From positions 1 to 64,000 of the forward strand of contig JABDAV010000001.1 in the NCBI GenBank assembly GCA_013289015.1: a DNA stretch of 64,000 bases. The letters are read 5' to 3'. Position numbers and translations under genes: made by a program. Positions 1 through 9,644 of this stretch are shown piece by piece. This DNA comes from Bacteroidota bacterium. Its GTDB lineage: Bacteria > Bacteroidota > Bacteroidia > Chitinophagales > Chitinophagaceae. The notes beneath the pieces were generated by a model that ran no database searches, had not been told where the DNA came from, and was given only the letters and a program-made list of their open reading frames with translations. Position 1 is the stretch's first letter. Each line of letters begins with the position of its first letter.

Positions 1-229
1 TAACTCACGCAGGATTGAGACAATAAAAATTACAAATCTGCTAACCTTACAGAGACCTCATAGACAAGTTATCCGCTATCATAACGCAGGTTAAGGGCAC
101 TTTAAAGGCTGCGAAACACCGGAATCCTTACTTTAACCGCTAAGTTTTCCGTTTATATAAAATTTACAAGGCTTAAAATATGCTTTCTGTTATTTTTGCT
201 CCGCTTTTAAGAAAATACTGTAGCACAAC

Positions 230-1657
230 ATGAGAAAAAAAATCATACAAGGCTTTTTACTTTTAATTCTTTGCCTTTCTCTTAATAAAATAAATGCACA
301 GGATGATACATGGGACCTTCGCCGTTGTGTGGATTATGCTATGGCGCATAATATTACGGTGTTGCAGGCAGATGTGCAGGCCAGGCAGGCTATATTGCAA
401 ACCAAACTTTCAAAAGGGCAGTCAATGCCAACGCTTGGCTTTAATACGCAGGCAGGCTTTCAATTCGGACGTAGTATTGACCCCACTACAAACCTGTTTA
501 CCAACCAGACAACCTTTTTCCAGAGTTCCAGTTTGCAGGCAGGAATAACGCTGTTCAATTTTTTCAGCATACAAAATAATATACGTGCTTCTGCTAATGA
601 CGAAGAAGCATATAAACTTGGTGTGGGTAAAGCGAGAAATGATATTGCGCTGAATGTTGCAGCAGCTTATTTGCAAACACTGCTTTCTATTGAACAGGCA
701 AATATTGCAAAAGTTCAGATTGACCAGACAACAGCACAATTAGACAATACAAAAAAATTAGTGCAGGCCGGAAGTATGCCTGAATTAAATGCCGCGCAAC
801 TGGAAGCGCAACTGGCAACAGACAGCAGCAATTATATATCAGCAGAAGGAACAGCCGATCAAAACAGGCTGCAGTTAATTGCATATTTAAACCTGGATGA
901 AGCAGCATCTTTTAAAGTTGCAACTCCCGATGTTGATAAAATTCCTATCCCGCCGTTATCTGAACTGGAGCCCGCGTATGTTTATCAGCTCGCCCTGGGC
1001 ACCCAGCCTTTACAACTATCAGACAGCATGCATATTATTGCGGGTGAATACGCCGTAAAAAGTGCAAGAGGGGCTATGTATCCCACATTAAGTGTATTTG
1101 GGCAGATAGGCAGTAATTATGGCAGTAACTATCTTGAACAAACCGGGTATCGGCCTTTTAATGATACTACTTTCACACATGGCGGAGATTATATTGTACA
1201 GAGTGCCAGCATTCCTACGTTTTCCAAGGTGGGTTATTTCAAACAAATCGGCAATATAAATCGCAGCCAGGCGGTTGGCCTGCAATTAAATGTTCCTATT
1301 TTAAACGGCAGGCAGTTAAAAACAAATTATGAAAGATCAAAATTGAATCTTGAGAATTTAAGGCTGCAGCTTCGTGCAGATAATCTTACACTGCAACAAA
1401 ATATTTATACAGCGTACAGCAATTCCGTTTCTGCGATAGCTAAGTATAATTCATCAACAAAAGCAGTAGAAACCCAGCAATATGCCTATGACCTTGCAAC
1501 GAAGCGGTACGAAATAGGCATTCTTTCCACTATTGATTATATCACCATACAAACGAATTTATTCACTGCCAAAATAAACCAGGTATCAGCCAAATATGAT
1601 TACATCTTTAAAGTGAAAGTGCTTGAGTTTTATAAGGGCCAGGGCGTTCAGTTTTAA
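230..1657 (+). CDS. TolC family outer membrane efflux protein
   Basis: 475-aa ORF with signal peptide; TolC-like repeats, e.g. 'TKRYEIGILSTIDYITIQTNLFTAKINQVSAKYDYIFKVKVLEFYKG'; followed by an HlyD-type adaptor gene. Confidence 0.92.
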   Translation: MRKKIIQGFLLLILCLSLNKINAQDDTWDLRRCVDYAMAHNITVLQADVQARQAILQTKLSKGQSMPTLGFNTQAGFQFGRSIDPTTNLFTNQTTFFQSSSLQAGITLFNFFSIQNNIRASANDEEAYKLGVGKARNDIALNVAAAYLQTLLSIEQANIAKVQIDQTTAQLDNTKKLVQAGSMPELNAAQLEAQLATDSSNYISAEGTADQNRLQLIAYLNLDEAASFKVATPDVDKIPIPPLSELEPAYVYQLALGTQPLQLSDSMHIIAGEYAVKSARGAMYPTLSVFGQIGSNYGSNYLEQTGYRPFNDTTFTHGGDYIVQSASIPTFSKVGYFKQIGNINRSQAVGLQLNVPILNGRQLKTNYERSKLNLENLRLQLRADNLTLQQNIYTAYSNSVSAIAKYNSSTKAVETQQYAYDLATKRYEIGILSTIDYITIQTNLFTAKINQVSAKYDYIFKVKVLEFYKGQGVQF

Positions 1658-1681
1658 GATGAATAAATAAACTTCTACATT

Positions 1682-3040
1682 ATGAGCAAAAAATTAAAAT
1701 GGATCATCGGCATACTATTACTATTGATTGTATTGCTTGTTGTATTAAGCAAAGCAGGTGTTTTAGGTAAAGATGAAGGAATACAGGTTACAACTGAGAA
1801 AGCAGCAACGCGAAACATTACGGAAACAGTTACCGCAACCGGAAAAGTTTTTCCTGAAGTGGAAGTAAAGATCACTCCTGATATCTCCGGCCAGATAGTA
1901 GACCTTGAAGTGCAGGAAGGAGATACAGTGCACAAAGGCCAGGTGCTTGCAAAAATTTATGCTGATATATATTCATCTCAAAGAGACCAGGCAGCAGCAG
2001 TTGTAGCACAATCACAGGCGCAGGTTGTAAACTCACAGGCCCAACTGGGTGCATTAAAAGCAACACTTGATCAAACGCAGGCTGCTTATAATCGTCAGAA
2101 AACTTTGCTGGATCAAAAAGTAATTTCTCAGGCAGAGTTCGAAACGGCGCAACAGGCTTATGAATCAGCAAAGGCAAATTATCTCGCTGCGCAAAGTAGT
2201 ATTAAAGCAAATGAGGCAAGCGTGCAAAATGCCACGGCCGGTTTAACGAGCGCCAATAAAGATCTGGAAAAGGCAACGCTAACTGCACCAATGGATGGTG
2301 TAGTTAGTTTATTAAGCGTGAAGAAAGGCGAACGTGTTGCGGGTAATAGTTTTAATGTGGGTACTGAACTTATGCGCGTAGCAGATCTGAGCAATATGGA
2401 AGTGCAGGTTGATGTTGGTGAAAACGATATTCCGAAAGTTAAGCTGGGTGATACAGCACTTGTTGAAGTAGATGCATTCAACAACCGCAAGTTCAAAGGC
2501 ATTGTATATAAAATCGCAAATCCTGAATCAGCCAGCTCACTAACAGGATCCTCATCTTCTTCAACTTCAGTTACCAATTACACCGTACATATACATTTAT
2601 TTCTTTCAAGCTACCAGGATCTTATAATAAAAAACCAGCCTTTTCCTTTTCGCCCGAACATGACTGCAAGTGCAGATATTCAAACACAAACGCATACCAG
2701 TGTTTTATCAGTTCCGCTAAATGCAGTAGCAACAAGAACCTGGAGTGATGTTCATAGTGCAGACAGTACAATAAACAAGAAATCAGTTGTAGCTGATAAT
2801 TCAGGCGACAGCGATCTTATTGAAGTTGTATTTACCGTACAGCCCGACAGTAAAGTGAAAATGATACCTGTAAAAACTTCTATCCAGGACATTAATAATA
2901 TTGAAATTGTAAACGGCCTTAAGGCAGATGCACAGGTAATTACAGGTCCTTATGATGTTGTAAGCAAAACATTAAAAAACGGCGACAAGGTAAAGGTTAC
3001 AACTAAAGATCAACTCGTTCAAAGCTTTGCAAAAAAATAG
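1682..3040 (+). CDS. HlyD/RND-type efflux periplasmic adaptor subunit
   Basis: N-terminal TM, biotinyl-lipoyl-like 'VTATGKVFPEVEVKITPDISGQIVDLEVQEGDTVHKGQVLAKI', coiled coil, 'LTAPMDGVVSLLSVKKGERV'. Confidence 0.93.
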   Translation: MSKKLKWIIGILLLLIVLLVVLSKAGVLGKDEGIQVTTEKAATRNITETVTATGKVFPEVEVKITPDISGQIVDLEVQEGDTVHKGQVLAKIYADIYSSQRDQAAAVVAQSQAQVVNSQAQLGALKATLDQTQAAYNRQKTLLDQKVISQAEFETAQQAYESAKANYLAAQSSIKANEASVQNATAGLTSANKDLEKATLTAPMDGVVSLLSVKKGERVAGNSFNVGTELMRVADLSNMEVQVDVGENDIPKVKLGDTALVEVDAFNNRKFKGIVYKIANPESASSLTGSSSSSTSVTNYTVHIHLFLSSYQDLIIKNQPFPFRPNMTASADIQTQTHTSVLSVPLNAVATRTWSDVHSADSTINKKSVVADNSGDSDLIEVVFTVQPDSKVKMIPVKTSIQDINNIEIVNGLKADAQVITGPYDVVSKTLKNGDKVKVTTKDQLVQSFAKK

Positions 3041-3125
3041 TTGATCAGTACTTTAATAAGGCTATCTTATCCGGCATACACCTGCAGCTAAGCAATAGCT
3101 TATCTTTACGGCCTAACAATATTGC

Positions 3126-4124
3126 ATGCAATTCGGAGTTCTCGGCAGCGGAAGCTGGGCTACAGCGCTCGCAAAAATTTTAACTACTAATGGACAAACT
3201 ATTCATTGGTATGTACGCACAGCAGATACAATAAATCAGCTTACGCAGCGAAGGCATAATCCACATTATTTAAGAAATACTTTTTTTGATACAAAGCAGC
3301 TTTTGCTCAGTGATAATATCAATTATGTAATTGAATCCTGTGATGCGTTAGTCATAGCCATTCCTTCAGCTTATGTGCATCAATCGTTAAGCGCCCTGAA
3401 TAAAGATGCTTTCGGCGATAGAAAAATAATATCTGCCATAAAAGGCATTCTTCCTGAAAAAAATCAACTGCTTAATGAATACCTCGAAGAGAATTTTAAT
3501 GTAGATCTGAAAGATTATTTTACAGTACTCGGCCCTTGCCATGCAGAAGAAGTAGCCGCAGAAAAATTATCTTATCTTACTTTTTCCGGCCTTGATACCG
3601 GTTCGGTAAAAAAAATTGCTGCATGCTTCAACACAGAATTTATAAGAACGGAGATCAACCACGATATAATCGGCGTTCAATATGCAGCTATTCTTAAAAA
3701 CATTTATGCATTAGGCGCAGGCATTGCTCATGGACTTGAGTACGGTGATAATTTCTTAAGCGTATACATTGCGAATGCTGCCAATGAAATGGTGCGTTTT
3801 TTAAAAGAAGCAAAGCACGAAGATTCAGGTGATAATTTGAATTATGCTGCATCTGTTTATTTGGGAGACTTGCTGGTAACCTGTTATTCTTTGTACAGCC
3901 GTAACCGTACACTCGGCAACATGATTGGTAAAGGTTATTCTGTAAAATCTGCGCAGCTTGAGTTAGGAATGGTGGCTGAAGGTTATAATGCAGGTAAATG
4001 TATTCATATAACCAATGAAACACTGAAAGTGAATATACCCATTGCTGATATTATTTATAAAATATTGTGGCAGCAATTACCACCGGATGAGGGCTTTAAA
4101 TCAATTGAAGAAATACTGGTATAG
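3126..4124 (+). CDS. gpsA: NAD(P)H-dependent glycerol-3-phosphate dehydrogenase
   Basis: Rossmann 'GVLGSGSWATALAKIL'; 'VLGPCHAEEVA'; 'LKNIYALGAGIAHGLEYGDN'; 'RNRTLGNMIGKGYSVKSAQLELGMVAEGYNA'. Confidence 0.93.
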   Translation: MQFGVLGSGSWATALAKILTTNGQTIHWYVRTADTINQLTQRRHNPHYLRNTFFDTKQLLLSDNINYVIESCDALVIAIPSAYVHQSLSALNKDAFGDRKIISAIKGILPEKNQLLNEYLEENFNVDLKDYFTVLGPCHAEEVAAEKLSYLTFSGLDTGSVKKIAACFNTEFIRTEINHDIIGVQYAAILKNIYALGAGIAHGLEYGDNFLSVYIANAANEMVRFLKEAKHEDSGDNLNYAASVYLGDLLVTCYSLYSRNRTLGNMIGKGYSVKSAQLELGMVAEGYNAGKCIHITNETLKVNIPIADIIYKILWQQLPPDEGFKSIEEILV

Positions 4125-4129
4125 ATCGG

Positions 4130-5659
4130 TCATTTAATTTCAGGATCGCATTCCGTAAAAGCGATATTGAATTGTTTTAGTTCCTGCAGCACGGGCTCAT
4201 ATATCTCCGGCGAAACGGGTATATGCAAGCCGGATACTTTTATCTTTTCTTCCAGAATTAACCTGGCAGCAATGCCTAAAGGCAAGCCAACCGTTTTTGC
4301 CATTGCAGTACGTACACTGTCCAGGCCTTTTACCACAAGCGAAGACTTTACTGACGATCTTTTATTATTCAATTCATATTCAATTTCATGCAGCATAACG
4401 ATCATGTCTTTATCATGCGGTTGCAAAGCGAGTTTTTTTTCTGCTACAAATTGCAATACATCAGCAGCGCTGCACAGGCCTTTATTAATGAGCATTTCAT
4501 CATTAAGGCCTAAAAAAAATAATTGTTTTAAAGTTAGATTGGCTTCATGCATCTGAACCGCCACGCTTTCTGCAGCGCGTGTTTTAACTTCATCTACATT
4601 CAACGTGGTAAGATTCCCTTTTTCATCGATCATCATAAAATCATCGTCGGGCGAATCACCTTCATTGATCACTTCCTGCTCTGCTTTCATCAGGTCCATT
4701 AGTTGTTCCATCATGCTTTTGGCATATTCCAGGCGCGAGCTCAATAATTTGGTGAGCCATTCGCTGAAACCATGCTCTTCAAAATGAAGTTTGAAAAATT
4801 GCGATAAGCTCATGCCATCTGTTTCATACAATTTTTCTTCATCGGTTAATTTAAGGTCAACAATATTCTTCCACCCGAAACAAAAATCAGGATGCCTTAA
4901 AGTGGTGCGCATAAAAGTAGCTGTATCATCAAGTTCATATAATTTTAAATAGCTCAACGAGTCGCGGTTCAGATAATAGGCGTACCATCCTAACCCGGGA
5001 ACATCTGCGCCATGACCTGCAGAGAACAACTGCTCATATTTAACTGAAATTTCCTCGCCGTTTTCTTTATATAAAGCGCCTGCTTTGCCTGCCATGATGA
5101 TGTTGCGCGGGTTCCAGCTTATTTTATAATGCCAGGGATTATCATCACTTTCAGGGGCGATCAAACCGCCGCAATGTGATTTAAAGGAAACAATGTGCGC
5201 GCCGGTTTTTTTTATTGAATGAATTAGCTGCATTGCACTCATATGATCAATACCAGGATCAAGTCCCATTTCATACAGGAACAAAATATCGTTGTCTTTT
5301 ATTTGTGTTGAGAGCTTCTGTATATCTTCATCAATGTACGAAGCGGTAAGCAAATGTTTTTTTTGTTCAATACAATCTACAGCGATAAGATAATGCAGTT
5401 GCGGTGGCATTAAAGAAATAACAAGATCTGCTGTGCTGATGTATTTTTTTCGTTCTTCATTATTCAAAACATCAACGCCTGCCGCATGCACATTTGAATG
5501 TTCGCCAACTTTTTGCTGCACTGCTTTAATATTGCTGTCTGCAACGGTTACCTGCCAGTTTTTTTCTGAACAGAGTTGCTTTAAGTAATCTATGAGTACG
5601 GTGGCAGACTTACCTGCGCCAAATAAAAGAATATGTTTAGTAATTGTTTCAACAGGCAT
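4130..5659 (-). CDS. Saccharopine dehydrogenase family protein (lysine-ketoglutarate reductase-like)
   Basis: 'ILLFGAGKSATVLIDYL', 'ADLVISLMPPQLHYLIAVDCIEQKKHLLTASY', 'YEMGLDPGIDHMSAMQLI' typical of the saccharopine dehydrogenase fold. Confidence 0.88.
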   Translation of the reverse strand: MPVETITKHILLFGAGKSATVLIDYLKQLCSEKNWQVTVADSNIKAVQQKVGEHSNVHAAGVDVLNNEERKKYISTADLVISLMPPQLHYLIAVDCIEQKKHLLTASYIDEDIQKLSTQIKDNDILFLYEMGLDPGIDHMSAMQLIHSIKKTGAHIVSFKSHCGGLIAPESDDNPWHYKISWNPRNIIMAGKAGALYKENGEEISVKYEQLFSAGHGADVPGLGWYAYYLNRDSLSYLKLYELDDTATFMRTTLRHPDFCFGWKNIVDLKLTDEEKLYETDGMSLSQFFKLHFEEHGFSEWLTKLLSSRLEYAKSMMEQLMDLMKAEQEVINEGDSPDDDFMMIDEKGNLTTLNVDEVKTRAAESVAVQMHEANLTLKQLFFLGLNDEMLINKGLCSAADVLQFVAEKKLALQPHDKDMIVMLHEIEYELNNKRSSVKSSLVVKGLDSVRTAMAKTVGLPLGIAARLILEEKIKVSGLHIPVSPEIYEPVLQELKQFNIAFTECDPEIK

Positions 5660-5700
5660 TATAAAGAATTATGAGCAAATTTAAGTTTGAAAAATAAAAA

Positions 5701-7158
5701 TCAGTTATCGCCTACAACATATACTTTTTCTGCATCCGCACTTACGAGCGATACATTGGAAACTGCATAAGCCGATGTATCATCTTTAGGCGTTCTGATA
5801 ATAACGTTTTTGCCCGCTTTCAAATTATGCAGGTATAAGGTTTCGCCTTTATGATATGTTCCTGAAGCAGTGAAATATTGAACATTAACAACTACCAGGT
5901 CAAGATTGATATCACTCACATTTTGAATATTGATTGCGCCGGTTCCATCATTCATTGTAATGTACGACGGAACAGATATATAATCATCTGTTGTTTTTGT
6001 ACGCGTATTGGCAGGGAAGGTATTATTGGGTGCGGATGTATTTGTAATGGAATTATTTTTTGAAACATTATTTATCGTATCAACAACTTTTGGAGAAGCA
6101 TTAGTATTCGTTGTATTGTTTGCATTATTGCTAACAGCAGTTTTATTTACTGATTTTTCAATAGTTTGTTGAGAATCCCCCGTTGCAGGAATTGATGAAC
6201 TATTTTGTTGTTTAACTGCCTCTTCATGCTGAACAGGAATTTTTGTATTTGAAAGATCAGGATTGCGGTCTGTTGCCTGATCGTTATTAGTTAAAGAATT
6301 TTGAGAAGACTCGTTTTCTTGTTTTGCTATTAATGTTGACGGAGCATTATGAATATTGTTATTTGGGCGAACAGCAGATTCAGGTTGATGTAGCAGCGAA
6401 GAAGTAGTTGTTTTCTGAACAATATTTGTATTATGCAATAACCAAAAACCAACACTGAAAATAATGATAAGGGCTGCCGCAGGCAATATAAATTCTGAAG
6501 TATTGCTTTGAGCGGATGATCTTTTTGTTCCTGATTTCTGCTGAACAGGATTATCAATATACTTTTCTTTCGGAAGGCCAGGCGATTCTGCATATTTAAT
6601 TTCCGGTTGTGGTGCATTGCGGGCAACTATTTTTTTTGATTGGGTCGCATTTATTTTTTTATCTGTAATTGGTTTTACAGCAAATTCATCGAAATCTTTT
6701 TCTTTTTCCCAGTCAAGCCATGCTTCTTCCCAGCTTAAAGATTTTGATTCCGCCACAGAACCCTGATTGAGCGCGCTGGCTTTTATCATCGGCTCTTTTA
6801 TTTTAGGTATGTTTTCATTTGTTAATACAGGAGAAGGTGCAGTTTGAATTTTTGTCCATGCTGCTGAAACTTTATAACGGGGTTTTTGCGGAGCAACCGG
6901 AACAATATTATTGTTCATTGCCATTGCTGCCTGTACAGAAGCGCTCACAGCAGTAAACCGTTGCCTGTTGTTTTCTTCATGTGGGAGTGGTGCATATTTT
7001 TTAAATTCAGGTAATTCTCCGGGATAATTCCATGCAGCGCTGCGCCCGTCAATCCAGATAAGATCATAGGTCTTTAACTGTTTACCGATTAGCTCTTCAG
7101 CAGTTAACGGGCCTTCTTCTTTATTATTACGCAGCAGGCGATAGATGCTCACACTCAT
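5701..7158 (-). CDS. GYF_2/DUF4339-like N-terminal domain protein with low-complexity linker and one TM segment
   Basis: N-terminal 'YRLLRNNKEEGPLTAEELIGKQLKTYDLIWIDGRSAAWNYPGEL'; hydrophobic 'FILPAAALIIIFSVGFWLL'; Asn/Thr/Ser-rich linker. Confidence 0.65.
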   Translation of the reverse strand: MSVSIYRLLRNNKEEGPLTAEELIGKQLKTYDLIWIDGRSAAWNYPGELPEFKKYAPLPHEENNRQRFTAVSASVQAAMAMNNNIVPVAPQKPRYKVSAAWTKIQTAPSPVLTNENIPKIKEPMIKASALNQGSVAESKSLSWEEAWLDWEKEKDFDEFAVKPITDKKINATQSKKIVARNAPQPEIKYAESPGLPKEKYIDNPVQQKSGTKRSSAQSNTSEFILPAAALIIIFSVGFWLLHNTNIVQKTTTSSLLHQPESAVRPNNNIHNAPSTLIAKQENESSQNSLTNNDQATDRNPDLSNTKIPVQHEEAVKQQNSSSIPATGDSQQTIEKSVNKTAVSNNANNTTNTNASPKVVDTINNVSKNNSITNTSAPNNTFPANTRTKTTDDYISVPSYITMNDGTGAINIQNVSDINLDLVVVNVQYFTASGTYHKGETLYLHNLKAGKNVIIRTPKDDTSAYAVSNVSLVSADAEKVYVVGDN

Positions 7159-7312
7159 TGGATAATGCTGATAATTATTATAAATGCAAAATGCTTGTAC
7201 TTATTGCAAAGGCTATGATAAAATTTTATCGCAGAGGTTTAAAAGATTGAGATAAGCGGTATGTTATTATTGAATGAAATATAAAAGGGGAAAAGAAAAA
7301 ATTATATCATAG

Positions 7313-9145
7313 TTATTTTCCAAACATCTTCATCAATTGCTCATCGGTAAATTCAACAAATACAGGATTACCATTCGGTGAAACGGAAGGAATTCCGCAG
7401 GTAATTAATTCGCTTAGCAAGGCTTTCATTTCTTTATCTGTTAATGACTGCCCGGCCTTAATAGATTGTTGCCTCGCCATACAATGAATAAGTTTTTGCC
7501 GCTGGCTGAAATTCAGTTCATTGCTGAAATGTTTGAACTGCTCTATCAATAATTCCACAGAATGTTTTTCATTTCCCTGCAGCACATCAGCAGGTACGCC
7601 TTGTATAATAAAACTATGTTTACCGAATGCTTCAATTTTATAACCCAATAATTCCAGATCGGGCAAAAGCTCCTGCAGCAAAGCGCCATCCTGCGGAGAA
7701 AGATCAAGTGTTACAGGGAATAAATTTTGTTGCGTAGCCGATTGTTTATTTTGAATGCCGGTTAAATATTTTTCAAACAAAATTCTTTCATGTGCATGTT
7801 GCTGATGCACGATGAGAAAACCATTTTCCAAAGGAGCAACAATATAAGTTTTATGCAATTGATAAAAAGGCATATCCGTTACAAGCTGCATACTTTCATT
7901 GCTGGTTTGCTGAAAACCGAATACAGGTGGTTGAATGGTTTCTGTAATCTGAACGGTATCTGTATAAAAATCTTTCCAGTGCTTTAATTCGCTTTTCATG
8001 CCCGGCTCAATAAAATGTGCCTGGTTCTTCTGCGAGAATCTTCTGTACAATTCTGACGCAGTAACCATTTCTTTTTTCTCCTGGGTGAAAGGTTGGGAAA
8101 TAGCTTCCGTTTGCATAATATCAGCATTCAGCGTAAAATCGATCGATGGTGCAACACTGAATTGCGCCAAAGCATGTTTTATAGCTGCCTGCACAAAAGC
8201 GTATACAATTTTCTCATCTTCAAATTTTATCTCCTGTTTTGTAGGATGCACATTAATATCAACCTGAGAGGGATCAAGGTCAATGTATAAAGCATACACC
8301 GGAAAACTGTCTTTTGGCAACAAAGCATCAAATGCAGAAACAACTGCATGATTTAAATAAGCGCTTTTAATAAAACGGTTGTTTACAAAAAAATATTGAT
8401 CACCTCTTGTTTTTTTTGCCGCCTCAGGTTTGGCAACAAAGCCGCTTATATTCAGGTAATCGGTTATTTCTTTAACAGCAACAAGTTTAGTGTTGTATTG
8501 ATTGCCCAGCAATTGAAGAAATCTTTGCTTATGACTTCCGGCTTCCAGGTGAAACACCTGTTGGTTATTGCTGGTTAAAGAAAAGAATATATTTGGAAAA
8601 GCCAGCGCCACATGAATAAATTCATCAATAATGTGACGCATTTCAGCCGCATTGCTTTTTAAAAAATTTCTTCGCGCAGGCACATTAAAGAAGAGGTTTT
8701 TCATGCTGATATTTGTACCAACAGGGCAGGCGCAAGGCTCCTGTTTTCTAACTATGCTATTGTCAATTTCAAGCAATGTTCCCAGCTCATCTTCATCTCT
8801 TTTTGTTTTTAATTCAACTTGTGCAACGGCGGCAATAGAGGCGAGTGCCTCACCACGAAAGCCCATCGTGTGTATACGAAAAAGGTCTTCAATATTCCTG
8901 ATCTTGCTGGTCGCATGGCGCTCAAAGCTCATACGGGCGTCGGTTTCACTCATTCCTTTGCCGTTATCTATTACCTGTATTAAATTTTTGCCGGCATCTG
9001 TCAGGTTTAATTGAATAGAAGCGGCATCTGCATCAACAGCGTTTTCCAGTAACTCTTTTACAGCACTTGCCGGGCGCTGTATCACTTCTCCCGCAGCAAT
9101 CTGGTTAGCGATATTATCTGGTAGTAAAGTAATGATATCAATCAC
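7313..9145 (-). CDS. mutL: DNA mismatch repair endonuclease/ATPase MutL
   Basis: 'IANQIAAGEVIQRPASAVKELLENAVDA', 'DNGKGM', 'RHATSKI', 'TMGFRGEALASI' GHKL ATPase motifs. Confidence 0.96.
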   Translation of the reverse strand: MIDIITLLPDNIANQIAAGEVIQRPASAVKELLENAVDADAASIQLNLTDAGKNLIQVIDNGKGMSETDARMSFERHATSKIRNIEDLFRIHTMGFRGEALASIAAVAQVELKTKRDEDELGTLLEIDNSIVRKQEPCACPVGTNISMKNLFFNVPARRNFLKSNAAEMRHIIDEFIHVALAFPNIFFSLTSNNQQVFHLEAGSHKQRFLQLLGNQYNTKLVAVKEITDYLNISGFVAKPEAAKKTRGDQYFFVNNRFIKSAYLNHAVVSAFDALLPKDSFPVYALYIDLDPSQVDINVHPTKQEIKFEDEKIVYAFVQAAIKHALAQFSVAPSIDFTLNADIMQTEAISQPFTQEKKEMVTASELYRRFSQKNQAHFIEPGMKSELKHWKDFYTDTVQITETIQPPVFGFQQTSNESMQLVTDMPFYQLHKTYIVAPLENGFLIVHQQHAHERILFEKYLTGIQNKQSATQQNLFPVTLDLSPQDGALLQELLPDLELLGYKIEAFGKHSFIIQGVPADVLQGNEKHSVELLIEQFKHFSNELNFSQRQKLIHCMARQQSIKAGQSLTDKEMKALLSELITCGIPSVSPNGNPVFVEFTDEQLMKMFGK

Positions 9146-9591
9146 AAAAATCTCCTCTTCGTTTATGTAAAAATAGAATTATTGAAGCAATGCATTAAAG
9201 CTTTCTGATTTGTTACCTTTTGATCAGAAAGAACGATTAACCGCTGCACAATTAATCCAATGTATGACTGGTAAAAACGAAAAGAAAACCCTGCATAACA
9301 AATTCCCGGGAAAGTTGAGTGACACGGATTCTAAAAATGCTTTTGCAAAGAAAAATTTTTCCCATCCCGCAGATGAAAAAGGCGAACAGTCTATTGAAAA
9401 AAAAGATGAAATAAAAAGCCGCATCATTGATTATTATACGCAGCTATATTTCCTGAGTTAAGCCAACTCTTGTTGAAGATATATACTTTGCGAACACTTC
9501 AGCCTATCCCTTTCTTCAAACGAAGTATATTCTTAATTACACCTGAACCACTCCTTATTATTTCAAATAAATAATTATTTGTTTAAACTGG

Positions 9592-9618
9592 TTTGCAATT
9601 CAATTAGAAATAAATTTG
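9592..9618 (+). promoter_or_regulatory. Possible Bacteroidota-type promoter (-33 TTTG, -7 TAAATTTG) upstream of the T9SS protein gene
   Basis: TTTG at 9592-9595 and TAAATTTG at 9611-9618 (matches TAnnTTTG), 15-nt spacer, slightly short; ATG at 9645. Confidence 0.35.
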
Positions 9619-9644
9619 TTTATTCGTAACTAAATTTAAAAACT

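Noticed and set aside
230-3040. TolC/HlyD pair as part of a novel secretion system
   Set aside because: Standard efflux adaptor plus outer membrane component arrangement; no unusual partner gene in the window
8652-9014. 120-aa + strand ORF antisense to mutL
   Set aside because: Lies entirely opposite a well-supported conserved gene; typical antisense shadow ORF
9210-9461. 83-aa + strand ORF after mutL
   Set aside because: TTG start, no recognisable domain, low-complexity Lys-rich; cannot be separated from chance
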